Assembly: GCA_029582165.1 (NCBI GenBank)
Contig: CM055893.1
Coordinates: 29,043,679-29,107,678 of the forward strand
Source of the DNA: Portulaca oleracea
Taxonomy: Eukaryota > Streptophyta > Magnoliopsida > Caryophyllales > Portulacaceae
Direction: 5' to 3'
DNA: 64,000 nucleotides
Part shown: positions 1 through 10,111 of the stretch, piece after piece
How the letters are laid out: every line of letters begins with the position of its first letter
Numbering within the stretch: the first letter of the stretch is position 1
Made by a program: the position numbers and the translations under genes
Notes under the pieces: model-generated
What the model was told of the DNA's origin: nothing
Database searches by the model: none
The model's input: the letters and a program-made list of their open reading frames with translations, nothing else

Positions 1-1408
1 TCAAGGTGAAACAATGGGTTTCGGGGGCTTTTCGGGATGTAAACGGGAACAAGGAGATAGGTTTTGCAACAAGAGAGCAAGAACGAAGAAAATCAAGTGG
101 CAATTTCGTTAGAAAATACCCACCGGACTTCCTCTTTCAAGGATAGTCCGGATTAACTTCCCCAAAGTCCACCACGGACCCGGAGGGTTAATGAAACAGA
201 ATTCCCTAGTTAGTCTCTACTTACTCTCATGAGTAAAGTGCTAACTATCCCAATTCCAACCTTCGAAAACAAGTGCTGGATGTGTTTGGGAACTTTCGGA
301 CCCAAATACATCCCACTTGAGGGAAGGAATGGAGTCGGAAAAGTGATTTCCCAACTAATTACTCACTAATATTGTTAACCCATACCTAATTACCCATTCA
401 CACCCTTAATTACCCCCTAACCCATTAGGGTTCTAGCCACTACCCATCACAACTATGCTAACAACATCAACAAAACCAACCCTAAACATGATTTCTATCA
501 ACAACAAACACAAATCAAGCAAAACAATGAAATAGCAAGCAAGAACAATTAAACAAGCATGAAAGTAATTAGCAAAGCAATTAATAAAAGAGTTAAAGGA
601 GAGAAAACTTATCAAAACGCTGTAAATGAACAAGGAAAAGCAATAAAAAGATGATCCAACAATCTCTCAATTGTTTCAATCCCCAAATCTTCAAATACCA
701 CAAACCCTAGAATAAATCTCTCACTAATCTCTCTCTAATCTCTCTTCAAAACTCACTAATACAAAGCTGGAAAAAAGAGTCCAACACTAGGAGCTCACTC
801 CACCAAGAAATCGTGAAAGAGGAGTGTATATACAAGGCAAAACAATTGGGAAAAACGCAGCACTTCAAGCCGAACAATCGCGCTGAAAAGAGGGAGACCG
901 TAGGTGCGGTCTAGGGGACCATAGGTGCGGTCTCTTGCTGTCCAGGGGAGGTAACGGGCGCTTCTAGGTGGGTAGCAGGTGCCACTCAGCGAAAACCCAG
1001 GGCGATTTTTCCTTCACTCGACTGCAACTGCGGTCCGGTTGAGCGCAGGTGCTGTTCAGCTGAGGGTAGCGGGTGCCACCAAGGGGGTGATGGGGGCTAC
1101 CCTCTTCTTTCCTTCCCTTTGCTTCTTCCTTCTTTCCGAGGCATGTAACGCCCGCTACAAGGATCGTAGCGGGTGTTACCTGACTGTTTTGTACCAAATG
1201 AAGGGAAGGTGGTCCTGGGTCAACTCCGGCTCGGCTCGGGAAATCACCAAAAATGCTCTAAAATGGTCCTTTTTGCTACGTTTTTGTGTAAAATGCCTAA
1301 ACCTACAAAATAACCAAAAACATACTAAAAAGCCATGAAAATAAACACGAAACGAGTCAAAAGCCTAAGAATTAAGGCATTATTTAGACACAAAATTGGG
1401 TCTAAACG
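1..1408 (-). repeat. 3' LTR of A1 (left end outside window)
   Basis: Position 1 aligns with 6239 of the right LTR, and the match continues to tctaaac at 1401-1407. The minus-strand LTR start should read TG, as in the right copy and in A2 and A3. Here it reads CG (plus base g at 1408), a terminal point change. The LTR holds an imperfect hairpin at 1145-1158/1166-1179 and other short GC-rich inverted motifs. Confidence 0.9.
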
Positions 1409-1420
1409 CCCCCCACACTT
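1409..1420 (-). other. Polypurine tract of A1
   Basis: On the minus strand the bases just before the 3' LTR read AAGTGTGGGGGG, a purine-rich primer for plus-strand DNA synthesis. The same TTAAGTGTG(TG)GGGG motif precedes the 3' LTR of A2. Confidence 0.8.
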
Positions 1421-3434
1421 AAACTTTTGCTCGTCCCGAGAAAAACAAAACAAAACAAAAAAACAAAAAAGAAAAACTAAACACCAACTCCTCTGTCGTG
1501 GGAGGAAACGAGTGCATTTAGCGTATGCACCAATTCCTTTGAACCCCCTGGCAGCCTGGGTGGACGAGATGGACTCGTGATGGTTTATAGCGGCTATACC
1601 CACAAAAGCTAAAGAAAAAGGAGAGAGGGAAAGTAAAAAAACAAAACCTAAAAAAACAAGGCAAAAGGAAAAACAGCTTTGCTTCAAAGAATCATGCAAT
1701 CTCAATCAAGAAAACGATATTAATCCTCCAAAAGGAACCGTTATGAGCATCTCACATACACCTAACTCAAGCAAAAGCCAATCTTTGAGATTTTCGATCC
1801 CCTACACCTCATGCCAAGCAAAACCCCATGTGCATAAGTGCTAGTGGGTTCTAACTGATTCCGATTGACCCCAAAGACTCACACCCGAGCTTACACAAAA
1901 CAAACAAGGAAAGAAAAGAGGTGCCCTTCCCCGTATTTGGTCGCCCTTGGCTTGGTGAGGGCTGCAGGTGATGCAAGGAGAGGCCCCACACTTTATTAAC
2001 ACTTAAACTTTTCTTTTTGGGTTGGGTTTTCCCAACCAATTTTTTAAAGCTTAAAGGTCGAGGCTAGTTTTGCGGGAATTGCACGGCCCAAAATTTGGGG
2101 TCTACCCTCCCAATACAGTCTTTTCCATACACACCTCCGTCGAAAATTTGATATAGGAGGAGCTTAAGGGGTATTAACGTCGTACCGTTAATTCTGGTCC
2201 CGTGTAAGCCGACTAACTTTATGGTGGTTAATGTCGTTCAGCCGACACGCCCCACTTAATCCGATTATTTAGCTTTGCTTTCTTTTTCTTTCTATTGCTT
2301 TTGCTTTTCTCTCTTTTTTTTTTCTTACTTTTTAGAAAACAAGTTCGGATATGAATCCCTAGAATCTCCCAGTTTTAACTAGAACGTGAAAAGAATTGGG
2401 GATCTCGCTAGACATTCAATGAAGGGAATCTAATTAAGACGAGTCATGACAATCACCCAAGATAGGGTCGAAAATGGTCAAACCGATTTCTTTTAAAGAA
2501 GATTAAGAACGGTTTCCCAATTTTTGACAACAAAATCCCAGAAACTAAGCAAAAACAAAACGAAAACGAAAAACTTTTAAGGTTTTTCACTCCCTTTTTT
2601 CTCCTTTTTCACACAAAAAATTTTCAAATTTTAGGCAAAAACTAAGAAAACAAAAACAAAGAACTAGGTGATCTACCCTTGAAACAAATATCTCCCCCCC
2701 ACACTTAAAACGCCACAATGTCCTCATTGTGGGAAGGTGACACATGAAAAAGGGTAGAGAACTTACAAAAAGCATAATAAAACACCTAGCAAGCAAGTGG
2801 TGGCGACCCAAGCCCACACGGCTCCAACAGCAAGATAATCCCAATACAGACACTCAAAGGGGTTCACCACCCAAAAGAAAATCAAGCATGCAACAAGGAT
2901 CATAGGATATTCAACTCAAAAAGAGAAGAGCGAAGAGATATTACCTCGAGTTCTTCAAAATAAATGATTACTCAATCCGTGATCCGTGATAGCCAAGCAA
3001 AGGGTTAGCATTTTCAAGTAAAAACAATCAAAGCTCGTAAGATCCACATGCAAGATTAGAAACATGAAAAAGAGACTAACTAAGAAAAACTAGAAATTAA
3101 CTCAAAAGAAAGAAATAAAAGTATGGGTTGCCTCCCATAAAGCGCTTGTTTAAGGTCCCGAGCTTGACCTAATTACTTACTTGATTCTCGAAAGGCGTGG
3201 TGTGCAAGAGAGAAGCATGGCTAACTTTTTGCACTAACTCTTCTTCCTTCTCCTCCCGCGTACTCTAATAGAACTCATGAAAAATCTAAGATGATCCTCC
3301 GGCGGTCTAGTCAACTCTGAAAGAATCAATGATAATGGCCTCTTCGCTTTGCTCCACCAGTATTTCTTCCTCCTTTTCCATCGCTTACTCTTCTTGCGCA
3401 AATATGGAGCATGCCTCCTTGAAGACTTGATAGG
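1421..3434 (-). other. Non-coding 3' region of A1
   Basis: About 2 kb between the protease frame and the polypurine tract has no convincing reading frame. It is homologous over much of its length to 26017-27835 of A2 in opposite orientation, so it is a conserved family part and not random filler. It contains a second, internal polypurine-like tract with a hairpin. In Athila elements this interval often carries an env-like frame; I see none here. Confidence 0.7.
2694..2732 (-). other. Internal polypurine-like tract with hairpin
   Basis: The plus strand has seven C, then acacttaaaacg, then CCACAATG-TCCT-CATTGTGG, a perfect 8-bp stem with a 4-nt loop (2713-2720 and 2725-2732). On the minus strand this reads hairpin, then GTTTTAAGTGTGGGGGGG. 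A2 has the same arrangement at about 26509-26551. The tract closely resembles the true 3' polypurine tract, so it may act as a second plus-strand primer or mark a fossil element junction. Confidence 0.6.
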
Positions 3435-4756
3435 TCAGATAGAAAGAGAAGATAAACCCGGCTTGATATTCGGTGATGTGCCGGGTCTCGGGCCTTGGAA
3501 AACCATCTCTCTCAATTTCATATTCTCAATATATCTTTCACCCAAGGCAATCTCCCTCCTCAAAGGCACGGTGTTGAGGAAGTCACCATGGAAGGTGAAA
3601 CTATCTACATGAAGCTCAAAATGAATAGATTTAGGGTGACTTTCTCCACCCCAATCATCTGGTTCCACAATAAGTAAGCACGACTCCTTTTGACGCTCAT
3701 CCATAATACCAACCACTGCACTGACCTTGAGGCGTGACTCCTTGTTAGGGTTCCTTCTCGAAGGATCAAGATCAAAATCAATATATTCTCTTCCAACATT
3801 TAGAGACAAACGACCTCTTTTCACATCTATAATTGCTCCTGCAGTGGCCAAGAAGGGTCGACCAAGAATAATAGGGCTTCTCCAATCTTCATCCATCTCC
3901 AAAGAAGCGAAGTCACAAGGGATAAGGAAACTTCCCACTTGAACCAGGTTGTCTTCTAATATTCCCAAGGGCTTCGGTCAACAAGTTGCAAGCTAATAGC
4001 TGTAGGGGTCATGTCATCAAGGTTCAACTTCTTACAAATTGAGTGTGGCATGACACTCACACTTTCCCCCAAATCGCATAATGCATTATCAATGCTCATA
4101 TCACCAATTAAGCACGGTACGGAGAAACTACACGGATCGGCAAGTTTCTCGGGAGTCTTGCTCCCCATAATGGCATTGCAACTGAGAAGAATTGTTGACG
4201 ACTCTTTGATTCTCCTTTTGTTTGTCAAGAGGTCATTAATATGTTTCTTGAAAGAAGGGACCTTCGCTATGACATCCAAAAAAGGAATATTAACTTGGAG
4301 CTTCTTCAATATATCTATAAATCGCGAAAACTTCGCCTCGTGTTTATGTTGAATCAATCTCCCAGGAAAAGGTACTGGTGGTCTATATGAAACGGGTTTC
4401 TCCAAAAGGTTTCCATGATTATCTTTCTTCAAGACTTCCTTCCCTTTCTCTCGTCTTTTCTCAATCTCCACTCTCTCTTCCAACTTCTCTTTTTCCTCAT
4501 CATCGGCCTCATTAACCACGACATCATCCTCTTTCTCCTCAACTATGGCTCGCTCAACTCCTAAGTTCTCCTCTTCATTACTATCCACCACAACTCCCTC
4601 ATTCTCTCCCAAAGGCCTCTCCTCGTCCACATTCTCCTCCACTAAATTAGGCTCTTCAATTTTTCTTCCACTCCTTAGGGTAATAGCATCAACTTGCTCC
4701 CCTTGGATAGGTTGAGCTTGAATGGGTTGAGAAAGGCCGGTATACTTGTTGAGCAA
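3435..4756 (-). pseudogene. A1 gag tail and aspartic protease, frameshifted
   Basis: Two overlapping minus-strand frames (4756-3956 and 3968-3435) together cover an acidic, Glu/Lys-rich linker, the motif PVPFPGRLIQHKHEAKF, and a retroviral-type aspartic protease. The active-site loop reads CDLGESVSVMP; D-L-G instead of D-T/S-G is usual in Athila-type proteases. The second frame holds the flap and C-terminal part with PIILGRPFLATAG. A frameshift at about 3956-3968 splits the protease, and another at about 4689-4756 separates it from gag. The protein would process Gag in virus-like particles, but this copy cannot make it intact. The frame ends about 30 residues past RPGTSPNIKPG with no RT following. 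Confidence 0.8.
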
Positions 4757-5855
4757 CTTGGGTCATTTGGGTTTCAAGGTCTCTAAGACGAGCCTCCTCA
4801 CTTTCTTGATTAGCTACACTTTGTTGCAACAACTTTTCAATCATAGAATCTTGGGATGGTTGAGAAAATTGAGATTGTGGGGTTGGTTGATGTGAGAACT
4901 CTTCTGGAAAATATGCATGATGGTCATAAGGTTGAGAAATAGGGTTAAACACAGGGTTGACAAACGTGGTATAACTAGGATCGTAATCCTCATAAGAATG
5001 GGAATAAAGCTGGTTGGAATAGACGACATTCACATGTTCTACTTGATGATACTCCACACATTGATGTTCAAGATGTGGACCAAAACACAACTTACAAGTA
5101 TGCACAATAGGAATAGGTGTGGATGCAAAGGCTTGCATACCTCGAGCTAAATTCAACTGGTTGGAAACCTCGTCATTCACCATCTTCTTTTGCAAATCAA
5201 GAACGATGGCCATTAGAAGTTTGGTAGTGGGGTTGTGTTCAAAAGAATAGTCCCCATTTCCTGAATTTTGGATGCCTCCCCAACTAGGAACATTCTGAGA
5301 TAGCTCATGAAGAAAAATGTTGGCTTCCTCCGCAGTCTTCTTTAAGAACATCCCTCCGGATGCACGATTAATGGACTCTTTGTATGACTCACAAAGCCCA
5401 TAATAAAAGTGTTGAAGTAGCATCCAATTCGGTAAATTGTGATATGGACATTGGCGTTGAAGGCTTTTAAATCTCCCCCAAGCCTCAAAAAGATCTTCTC
5501 CGAGCTCTTGCTTAAAAGACATTATAACTTGCCGGAGTCGATATGTTTCATCCGCTGGGAAAAATCTATATAGGAAATCTCTTCTAAGTACCTCCCATGA
5601 AGAATAAATGCCAGGAGGACACGTTTGAAGCCATGTCTTCGCTTTCCCCGTAAGAGTTAGAGGAAAGAACTTCAATTTCATAAATTCAGAAGATAAACCG
5701 GGAAGTTGCACGAAACTAATCCGATCTTCAAATTTCTCGATATGTGCAATAGGACTCTCGGATTTGTCTCCATAAAACTGATTGGTCAAGAAGACTTCAA
5801 GTATGTACGGTTTGAACTCGAATACGACATCGGGTGGTAATGGTGGTAGAGTCAT
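4689..5855 (-). CDS. A1 gag (Athila-type retrotransposon capsid protein)
   Basis: A 388-codon open frame on the minus strand resembles plant retrotransposon Gag. From the N terminus it has LPPLPPDVVFEFKP, a capsid-like helical core with NQFYGDKSESPIAHIEKFED, LKFFPLTLTGKAKTWLQ and DLFEAWGRFKSLQRQCP, then a Gln/Ser/Pro-rich tail with a possible coiled coil near residue 340-370. Gag forms the particle that packages element RNA. An ATG lies 76 bases upstream at the place where A2 also has one, but in A1 it is in another frame and stops after 26 codons; I therefore use the ATG at 5855. The tail shifts frame near 4750 before the protease linker. Confidence 0.82.
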   Translation of the reverse strand: MTLPPLPPDVVFEFKPYILEVFLTNQFYGDKSESPIAHIEKFEDRISFVQLPGLSSEFMKLKFFPLTLTGKAKTWLQTCPPGIYSSWEVLRRDFLYRFFPADETYRLRQVIMSFKQELGEDLFEAWGRFKSLQRQCPYHNLPNWMLLQHFYYGLCESYKESINRASGGMFLKKTAEEANIFLHELSQNVPSWGGIQNSGNGDYSFEHNPTTKLLMAIVLDLQKKMVNDEVSNQLNLARGMQAFASTPIPIVHTCKLCFGPHLEHQCVEYHQVEHVNVVYSNQLYSHSYEDYDPSYTTFVNPVFNPISQPYDHHAYFPEEFSHQPTPQSQFSQPSQDSMIEKLLQQSVANQESEEARLRDLETQMTQVAQQVYRPFSTHSSSTYPRGAS

Positions 5856-6059
5856 CGGGTTGCCTTCGTATCCAATGATGGAACGGCATATGATTGAAGG
5901 GTACGGGGTGAACCGGCTTGGCCCTCCGCCATCAGAACTCGAAACCTCCTACAAGAAATGAAGAAGCATCAAATTCATCGGATTTGGAACAAACTAGTTT
6001 CTAGACCGAAAGCAATCTTAAACAACTCAAGACCAAGAAACAAAGCTAAGGGCGCTTGC

Positions 6060-6077
6060 TCCCCGGCAACGATGCCA
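6060..6077 (-). other. Primer-binding site of A1 (tRNA-Asp type)
   Basis: The minus strand reads TGGCATCGTTGCCGGGGA, five bases (caaaa) inside the 5' LTR end. The reference complement to plant tRNA-Asp is TGGCGCCGTTGCCGGGG, so two bases differ. tRNA-Asp priming is established for Athila-type elements. Confidence 0.85.
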
Positions 6078-6082
6078 TTTTG

Positions 6083-7624
6083 TGTAACGTGGTTTTTGTA
6101 CCCCGGTTTTTATATCGTTCTTCACGAGGAGCTAGGGGCCTTGGCTAAGAAACTCGGTCTAAGGTCGGGTAAAGATCGCTAGGTAAGGCAATGGGATGAA
6201 AAAGGCGGTCACAAAGCAACAAATAAATCTAAGGTCAGTCAAGGTGAAATAATGGGTTTCAGGGGCTTTTCGGGATGCAAACGAGAACAAGGAGATAGGT
6301 TTTGCAACAAGAGAGTAAGAAGGAAGAAAATCAAGTGGCAATTCCGTTAGAAAATACCCATCGGACTTCCTCTTTCAAGGATAGTCCGGATTAACTTCCC
6401 CAAAGTCCACCACGGACCCGGAGGGTTAATGAAACAGAATTCCCTAGTTAGTCTCTACTCACTCTCATGAGTAAAGTGCTAACTATCCCAATTCCAACCT
6501 TCCAACACAAGTGTTGGATGTGTTCGGGGACTTTCAGACCCAAATACATCCCACTTGAGGGAAGGAATGGAGTGGGAAAAGTGATTTCCCAACTAATTAC
6601 TCATTAATATTGCTAACCCATACTTAATTACCCATTCACACCCTTAATTACCCCCTAACCCATTAGGGTTCTAGCCACTATCCATCACAACTATGCTAAC
6701 AACATCAACCAAACCAACCCTAAGCATGATTTCTATCAACAACAAACACAAATCAAGCAAAACAATGAAATAGCAAGCAAGAACAATTAAATAAGCATGA
6801 AAGTAATTACCAAAGCAATTAATAAAAGAGTTAAGGGAAGAGAAAACTTATCAAAATATTGTAGATGAACAAGGAAAAGCAATAAAAAGATGATCCAACA
6901 ATCTCTCAATTGTTTGAATCCCCAAATCTTCAAATACCACAAACCCTATAGTAAATCTCTCACTAATCTCTCTCTAATCTCTCTTCAAAACTCACTAATA
7001 CAAAGCTAGAAAAAAGAGTCTAACACTAGGAGCTCACTCCACCAAGAAATCGTCAAAGAGGAGTATATATACAAGGCAAAACAGTTGGGCAAAACGCAGC
7101 ACTTCAAGCCGAACAATCGCGCAGAAAAGAGGGAGACCGCAGGTGCGGTCTCTCGCTGTCCAGGGGAGGTAACGGGCGCTACCAGGAGGGTAGCGGGTGC
7201 CACCCAGCGAAAACCCAGGCGATTTTTCCTTCGATCGACTACATTTCCGCCAGTCTTTCCACTGAGCGCAGTGTGCCACCGAGGGTAGCGTGGCCACTAC
7301 CCTCTTGTTTCCTTCCCTTTGTTTCTTCCTTCTTTCCGAGGCATGTAACGCCTGCTACAAGGATCGTAGCGGGTGTTACCTCACTGTTTTGTACCAAATG
7401 AAGGGAGGGTGGTCCCGGGTCAACTCCGGCTCAGCTCTCGGTCCGGCTCGGCTCGGGAAATCACCAAAATTGCTCTAAAATTGCCCTTTTTGCTACGTTT
7501 TGTGTAAAATGCCTAAACCTACAAAATAACCAAAAACATACTAAAAAGCCATGAAAATAAACACGAAACGAGTCAAAAGCCTAAGAATTAAGGCGTTATT
7601 TAGACACAAAATTGGGTCTAAACA
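6083..7624 (-). repeat. 5' LTR of A1
   Basis: A 1,542-bp LTR bounded by TG..CA (plus strand tgtaacgtgg at the left, gtctaaaca at the right). Its right half, the presumed U3, contains gagaccgcaggtgcggtctc at 7132-7151 (12-base core gaccgc..gcggtc) and an imperfect hairpin at 7345-7358/7366-7379. A TATA-like gtatatatac lies near 7065 on the way to the presumed transcription start. Compared with A2 and A3 the outer 40 bases and the inner half align well, but the U3 palindromes have a different core, marking a subfamily. Confidence 0.92.
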
Positions 7625-7717
7625 GGCGTTCCAAACTCTGTAGTTGTCACATGTCAGCAAAGGTGATTTGTTCCATGAACTTCCTTGACTTAAGTCACTC
7701 ATGTTGTGATCTCCCAT
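7625..7717 (-). pseudogene. Ty1/copia gag start, truncated by A1
   Basis: Thirty-one codons remain from a start at 7717 (MGDHNMSDLSQGSSW..). They include PLLTCDNYRVWNA, which resembles the N terminus of plant copia Gag, where a conserved N-Y-x-x-W motif precedes the capsid core. The frame is cut by the A1 LTR end at 7624. The rest of this copia element presumably lies to the left of the window, beyond A1. Confidence 0.65.
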
Positions 7718-7757
7718 GATCTTTGCCACAGAGCGATTAGTCTCTGAATTTTCAGTG

Positions 7758-7775
7758 GACCAAGCTCTGATACCA
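7758..7775 (-). other. copia primer-binding site (initiator tRNA-Met)
   Basis: The minus strand reads TGGTATCAGAGCTTGGTC two bases inside the LTR. TGGTATCAGAGC is the classic complement of the plant initiator tRNA-Met 3' end used by Ty1/copia elements. Confidence 0.9.
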
Positions 7776-7777
7776 AT

Positions 7778-8742
7778 TGAAAGAGCCCTAGAGGGGGGCT
7801 GAATAGGGTTATGAAAATTTCTGCACAAATAATCACTAGTAAAGGACGTTAGGTTCTTAATCTAGTTAGATTAAGGTTCACTTCAATATAATGCAGGAGT
7901 AAACTTTATGATAAAGGACAATAAGCATAAACTGAATAACTTCCTTTATTATACAGAACTAGAATGAAGCAGAGCAACCTAAGGTGAATTTCCTTAGGTT
8001 TTACACAGAACCTAGCGCCTTGCAGAGGAAACTTCTGGTTTTCTAGAAAACACCCACCTAACTCAACTTTGGTGTAATCACTGATCGATCCTAAGTACTT
8101 CTAGGAATCGATTACAAGAGTATCAACCAAATCCTAAATCCGTTAAGGAATCGATTACACTCAAACACAATCTCACTCAAACTCAGTTTTCTCACTCGAA
8201 AGAAAACTCAATCAAAACAGAGAACACTCTTCTTGTTTTGAACACCCGATTTCTTCCGTTGAATCGTTGGTTTCTTCAGTCTTGGATTCGTCTATTTATG
8301 CAACTTTGTTGTGGCTTGTATCCGTTGAGAAAAGATTCTGTCTTGCTTCAATTCGCTTTTCCTTTCCAACGAGATCTTCCTTCCTTTTCTGAGAGATATA
8401 CTTCTGAGTTTTCTTCCAATTTTCTTCACCGATTATTTCCTGCAATATAGAACCTATAATCAGTTAGTTTGATTAGGAAATAAGATAGAGGAGTAAGATT
8501 CTTGCTTAAATGGAAGACTTCCCTGATTTGGTGTCTTTGTTTGTCTTTCACTTCAAAACTCCTCGACTTGCATAAATGTCCTTCAGGTGGTTTGATATGA
8601 ATGGCCTTGAGGTGTAGTGAGTGAACATCCTTCGTCCTATTCTTCAAAAGGGGTTCTGCAATTAAGATATACAACATGATTCATAAGATACATCAATTGC
8701 TTTATACTATACTTTTCTTAGGGTATCTACCTAGGCCCAACA
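7778..8742 (-). repeat. Ty1/copia 5' LTR
   Basis: A 965-bp LTR. On the minus strand it begins TGTTGGGCCTAGGTAGATAC and ends CTAGGGCTCTTTCA, two bases before the primer site. Ends were set by TG..CA and the primer site, since the second LTR is not in the window. The flanking 5-mer at 8743-8747 is agatg. Confidence 0.8.
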
Positions 8743-8838
8743 AGATGTTAATTAAATCTTTAAAAAAAAGAATCATCAATATTTTAGTATAAAATTTAAT
8801 AATTCAATAAACTATATCATAGAGATCTAAAGCGTAGG
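8743..8838. other. Unassigned AT-rich spacer
   Basis: A short AT-rich stretch lies between the copia LTR and the LINE tail. I see no frame and no repeat. It could be older host DNA or part of a LINE target site. Confidence 0.4.
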
Positions 8839-8867
8839 TTTTTTATTTTATTTTATTTTATTTTTTT
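8839..8867 (-). repeat. A-rich 3' tail of LINE
   Basis: The plus strand is a run of T with repeated ttttatttta units, which reads on the minus strand as AAAATAAAAT repeats. An A-rich tail directly after the RNase H domain is the expected 3' end of an L1-type LINE. Confidence 0.75.
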
Positions 8868-10111
8868 GGAATACCAGACAACACAACAACAAAACACAAA
8901 CAACACAAAATAGAAAACAATAAAACATCCAACACCTAGGTAATTGAGCCTAAGCTCCGCACCGCCTGTTTGGCCACCTGATGCGTTGGATGAACTCCTT
9001 GTCTTGGAACATTCAAAATATGTCCTGATCCAAATTTTCCAATTGCAGAATTGCAACTCCAAGCAAGAGCCCTATATTCAACAGGAACCCTCTTAGCATT
9101 TAATAAACACTCCACCGCCAAAGTAGAGTCCGTCCAAATGACGATTCTATGCAACCCCCTTCTCATCCCCTCCTGGAGAGCGAAAAAGATGGCAAGGAGC
9201 TCCGAAAACATACAGACTCCCCTACCCCTATCTGAACACCCTTCTCCACATAAACCCCATCTTCAACATACACCCAAGCAGCAGCCATCTCCCAAGACTC
9301 CTTCCTTTTAGCTCCATCCACCATATACACACCATTCTCCACGGTAGCCTCCTCTACCCCCATCTATATTCCACCACCCTCTCCATAGATCCCTGCCCAG
9401 CCTTCTCACCCTCATCCATCCTGCCCTTCCTCCATCTATCCTCATCAGCCACCACCTTGCGTATCAATCTCTCCAAAATCGATTGAGAAACAACTTCATT
9501 ACCCATACACACCACATTCCTCGCTTTCCATATTGTCCACATATTTATTACAAACTCACAAATTAACTCCTTCTCATCGTCCTTCCTTTTTGCTAGATAA
9601 GCAAACCAGCCCTTCATCCAATCCCACCACCCAACATAAGGACTAGCATCAGAAATTAATCCCAATGCTGAGCCTTTCCAAATATGCTTAGCGATAGTGT
9701 ATTGCCGGAACAAACGCCCAACATCTTCATCAGCCTCACCACACCAACATTCCTTCACCTCAACCAACTTCCTCTTCCATCTATTTTAACCCGTAGGCAA
9801 CGCATCAACAGCACACCTCCAAGCAAAAGTTTTCCATTTAGGCGGAATTTGGCTATGCCAAAGTAATTTCCAAAATTTTGTCTCCATCTCTGTTGGTGGG
9901 TTCAACCCTATTTCCATTAGAAGAAAAACATAGTACTCCTCCTTAACTTTATAACCAGAGGAACTCTTACCCGGCCATAACATCAAATCAGTTACTTCCG
10001 GTTGTGGAGGGAAAACACGGGCAATCCTCTCAACTGTATTCCTTGTAAAGGCTTGACGTAGAAAATCCCACCTCCAGGCCGCACGACGACTTGTATCTTC
10101 ATTTGCTAACC
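8868..10111 (-). pseudogene. L1-type LINE 3' end: zf-RVT and RNase H, truncated by B1
   Basis: On the minus strand the fragment begins at the B1 LTR (10111). The first frame has the zinc-binding region typical of plant LINE polyproteins: RRAAWRWDFLRQAF, SSSGYKVKEEYY, then PPKWKTFAWRCAVDALPTG. A TAA stop at about 9787 interrupts the conserved stretch. Frame two (9767-9354) continues with CWCGEADEDVGRLF. Two further frames (9363-9163 and 9211-8936) carry an RNase H fold: YMVDGAKRK at its start, then FSELLAIFFALQEG and IVIWTDSTLAVECLL. The RT domain is missing. At least one stop and two frameshifts make it dead. It copied itself through target-primed reverse transcription when active. Confidence 0.82.

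Larger units (their letters stand above)
1..7624 (-). mobile_element. A1: non-autonomous Athila-type LTR retrotransposon (gag-protease only)
   Basis: Two copies of one LTR (1-1408 and 6083-7624) flank an internal region read on the minus strand. The order on that strand is 5' LTR, tRNA-Asp-type primer site, gag, protease, long non-coding tail, polypurine tract, 3' LTR. No reverse transcriptase, RNase H or integrase is present, so the element would need enzymes from a partner; Athila-lineage element D in this window is the kind of partner expected. The left LTR is cut by the window edge, with about 155 bases missing by comparison with the right LTR. The right end lies inside a copia gag. The left target duplication cannot be checked; the right flank reads ggcgt. 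Confidence 0.88.

Noticed and set aside
433..633. Hydrophobic small frame in the A1 LTR region
   Set aside because: It lies in LTR sequence, is not kept in frame in A2 or A3, and its composition follows AT-rich DNA.
660..760. aaaccctag-type telomere-like motif in A LTRs
   Set aside because: Single isolated copies in repeated LTR context, not tandem telomeric repeats.
1421..3434. env-like gene in A1
   Set aside because: No signal peptide, transmembrane segment or long frame is present in this interval or in the A2 equivalent.
4011..4352. Plus-strand frame opposite the A1 protease
   Set aside because: It overlaps a recognisable protease on the other strand and has no family features.
8238..8450. 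Small plus-strand frame in the copia LTR
   Set aside because: Inside a non-coding LTR, with no homolog or start context.
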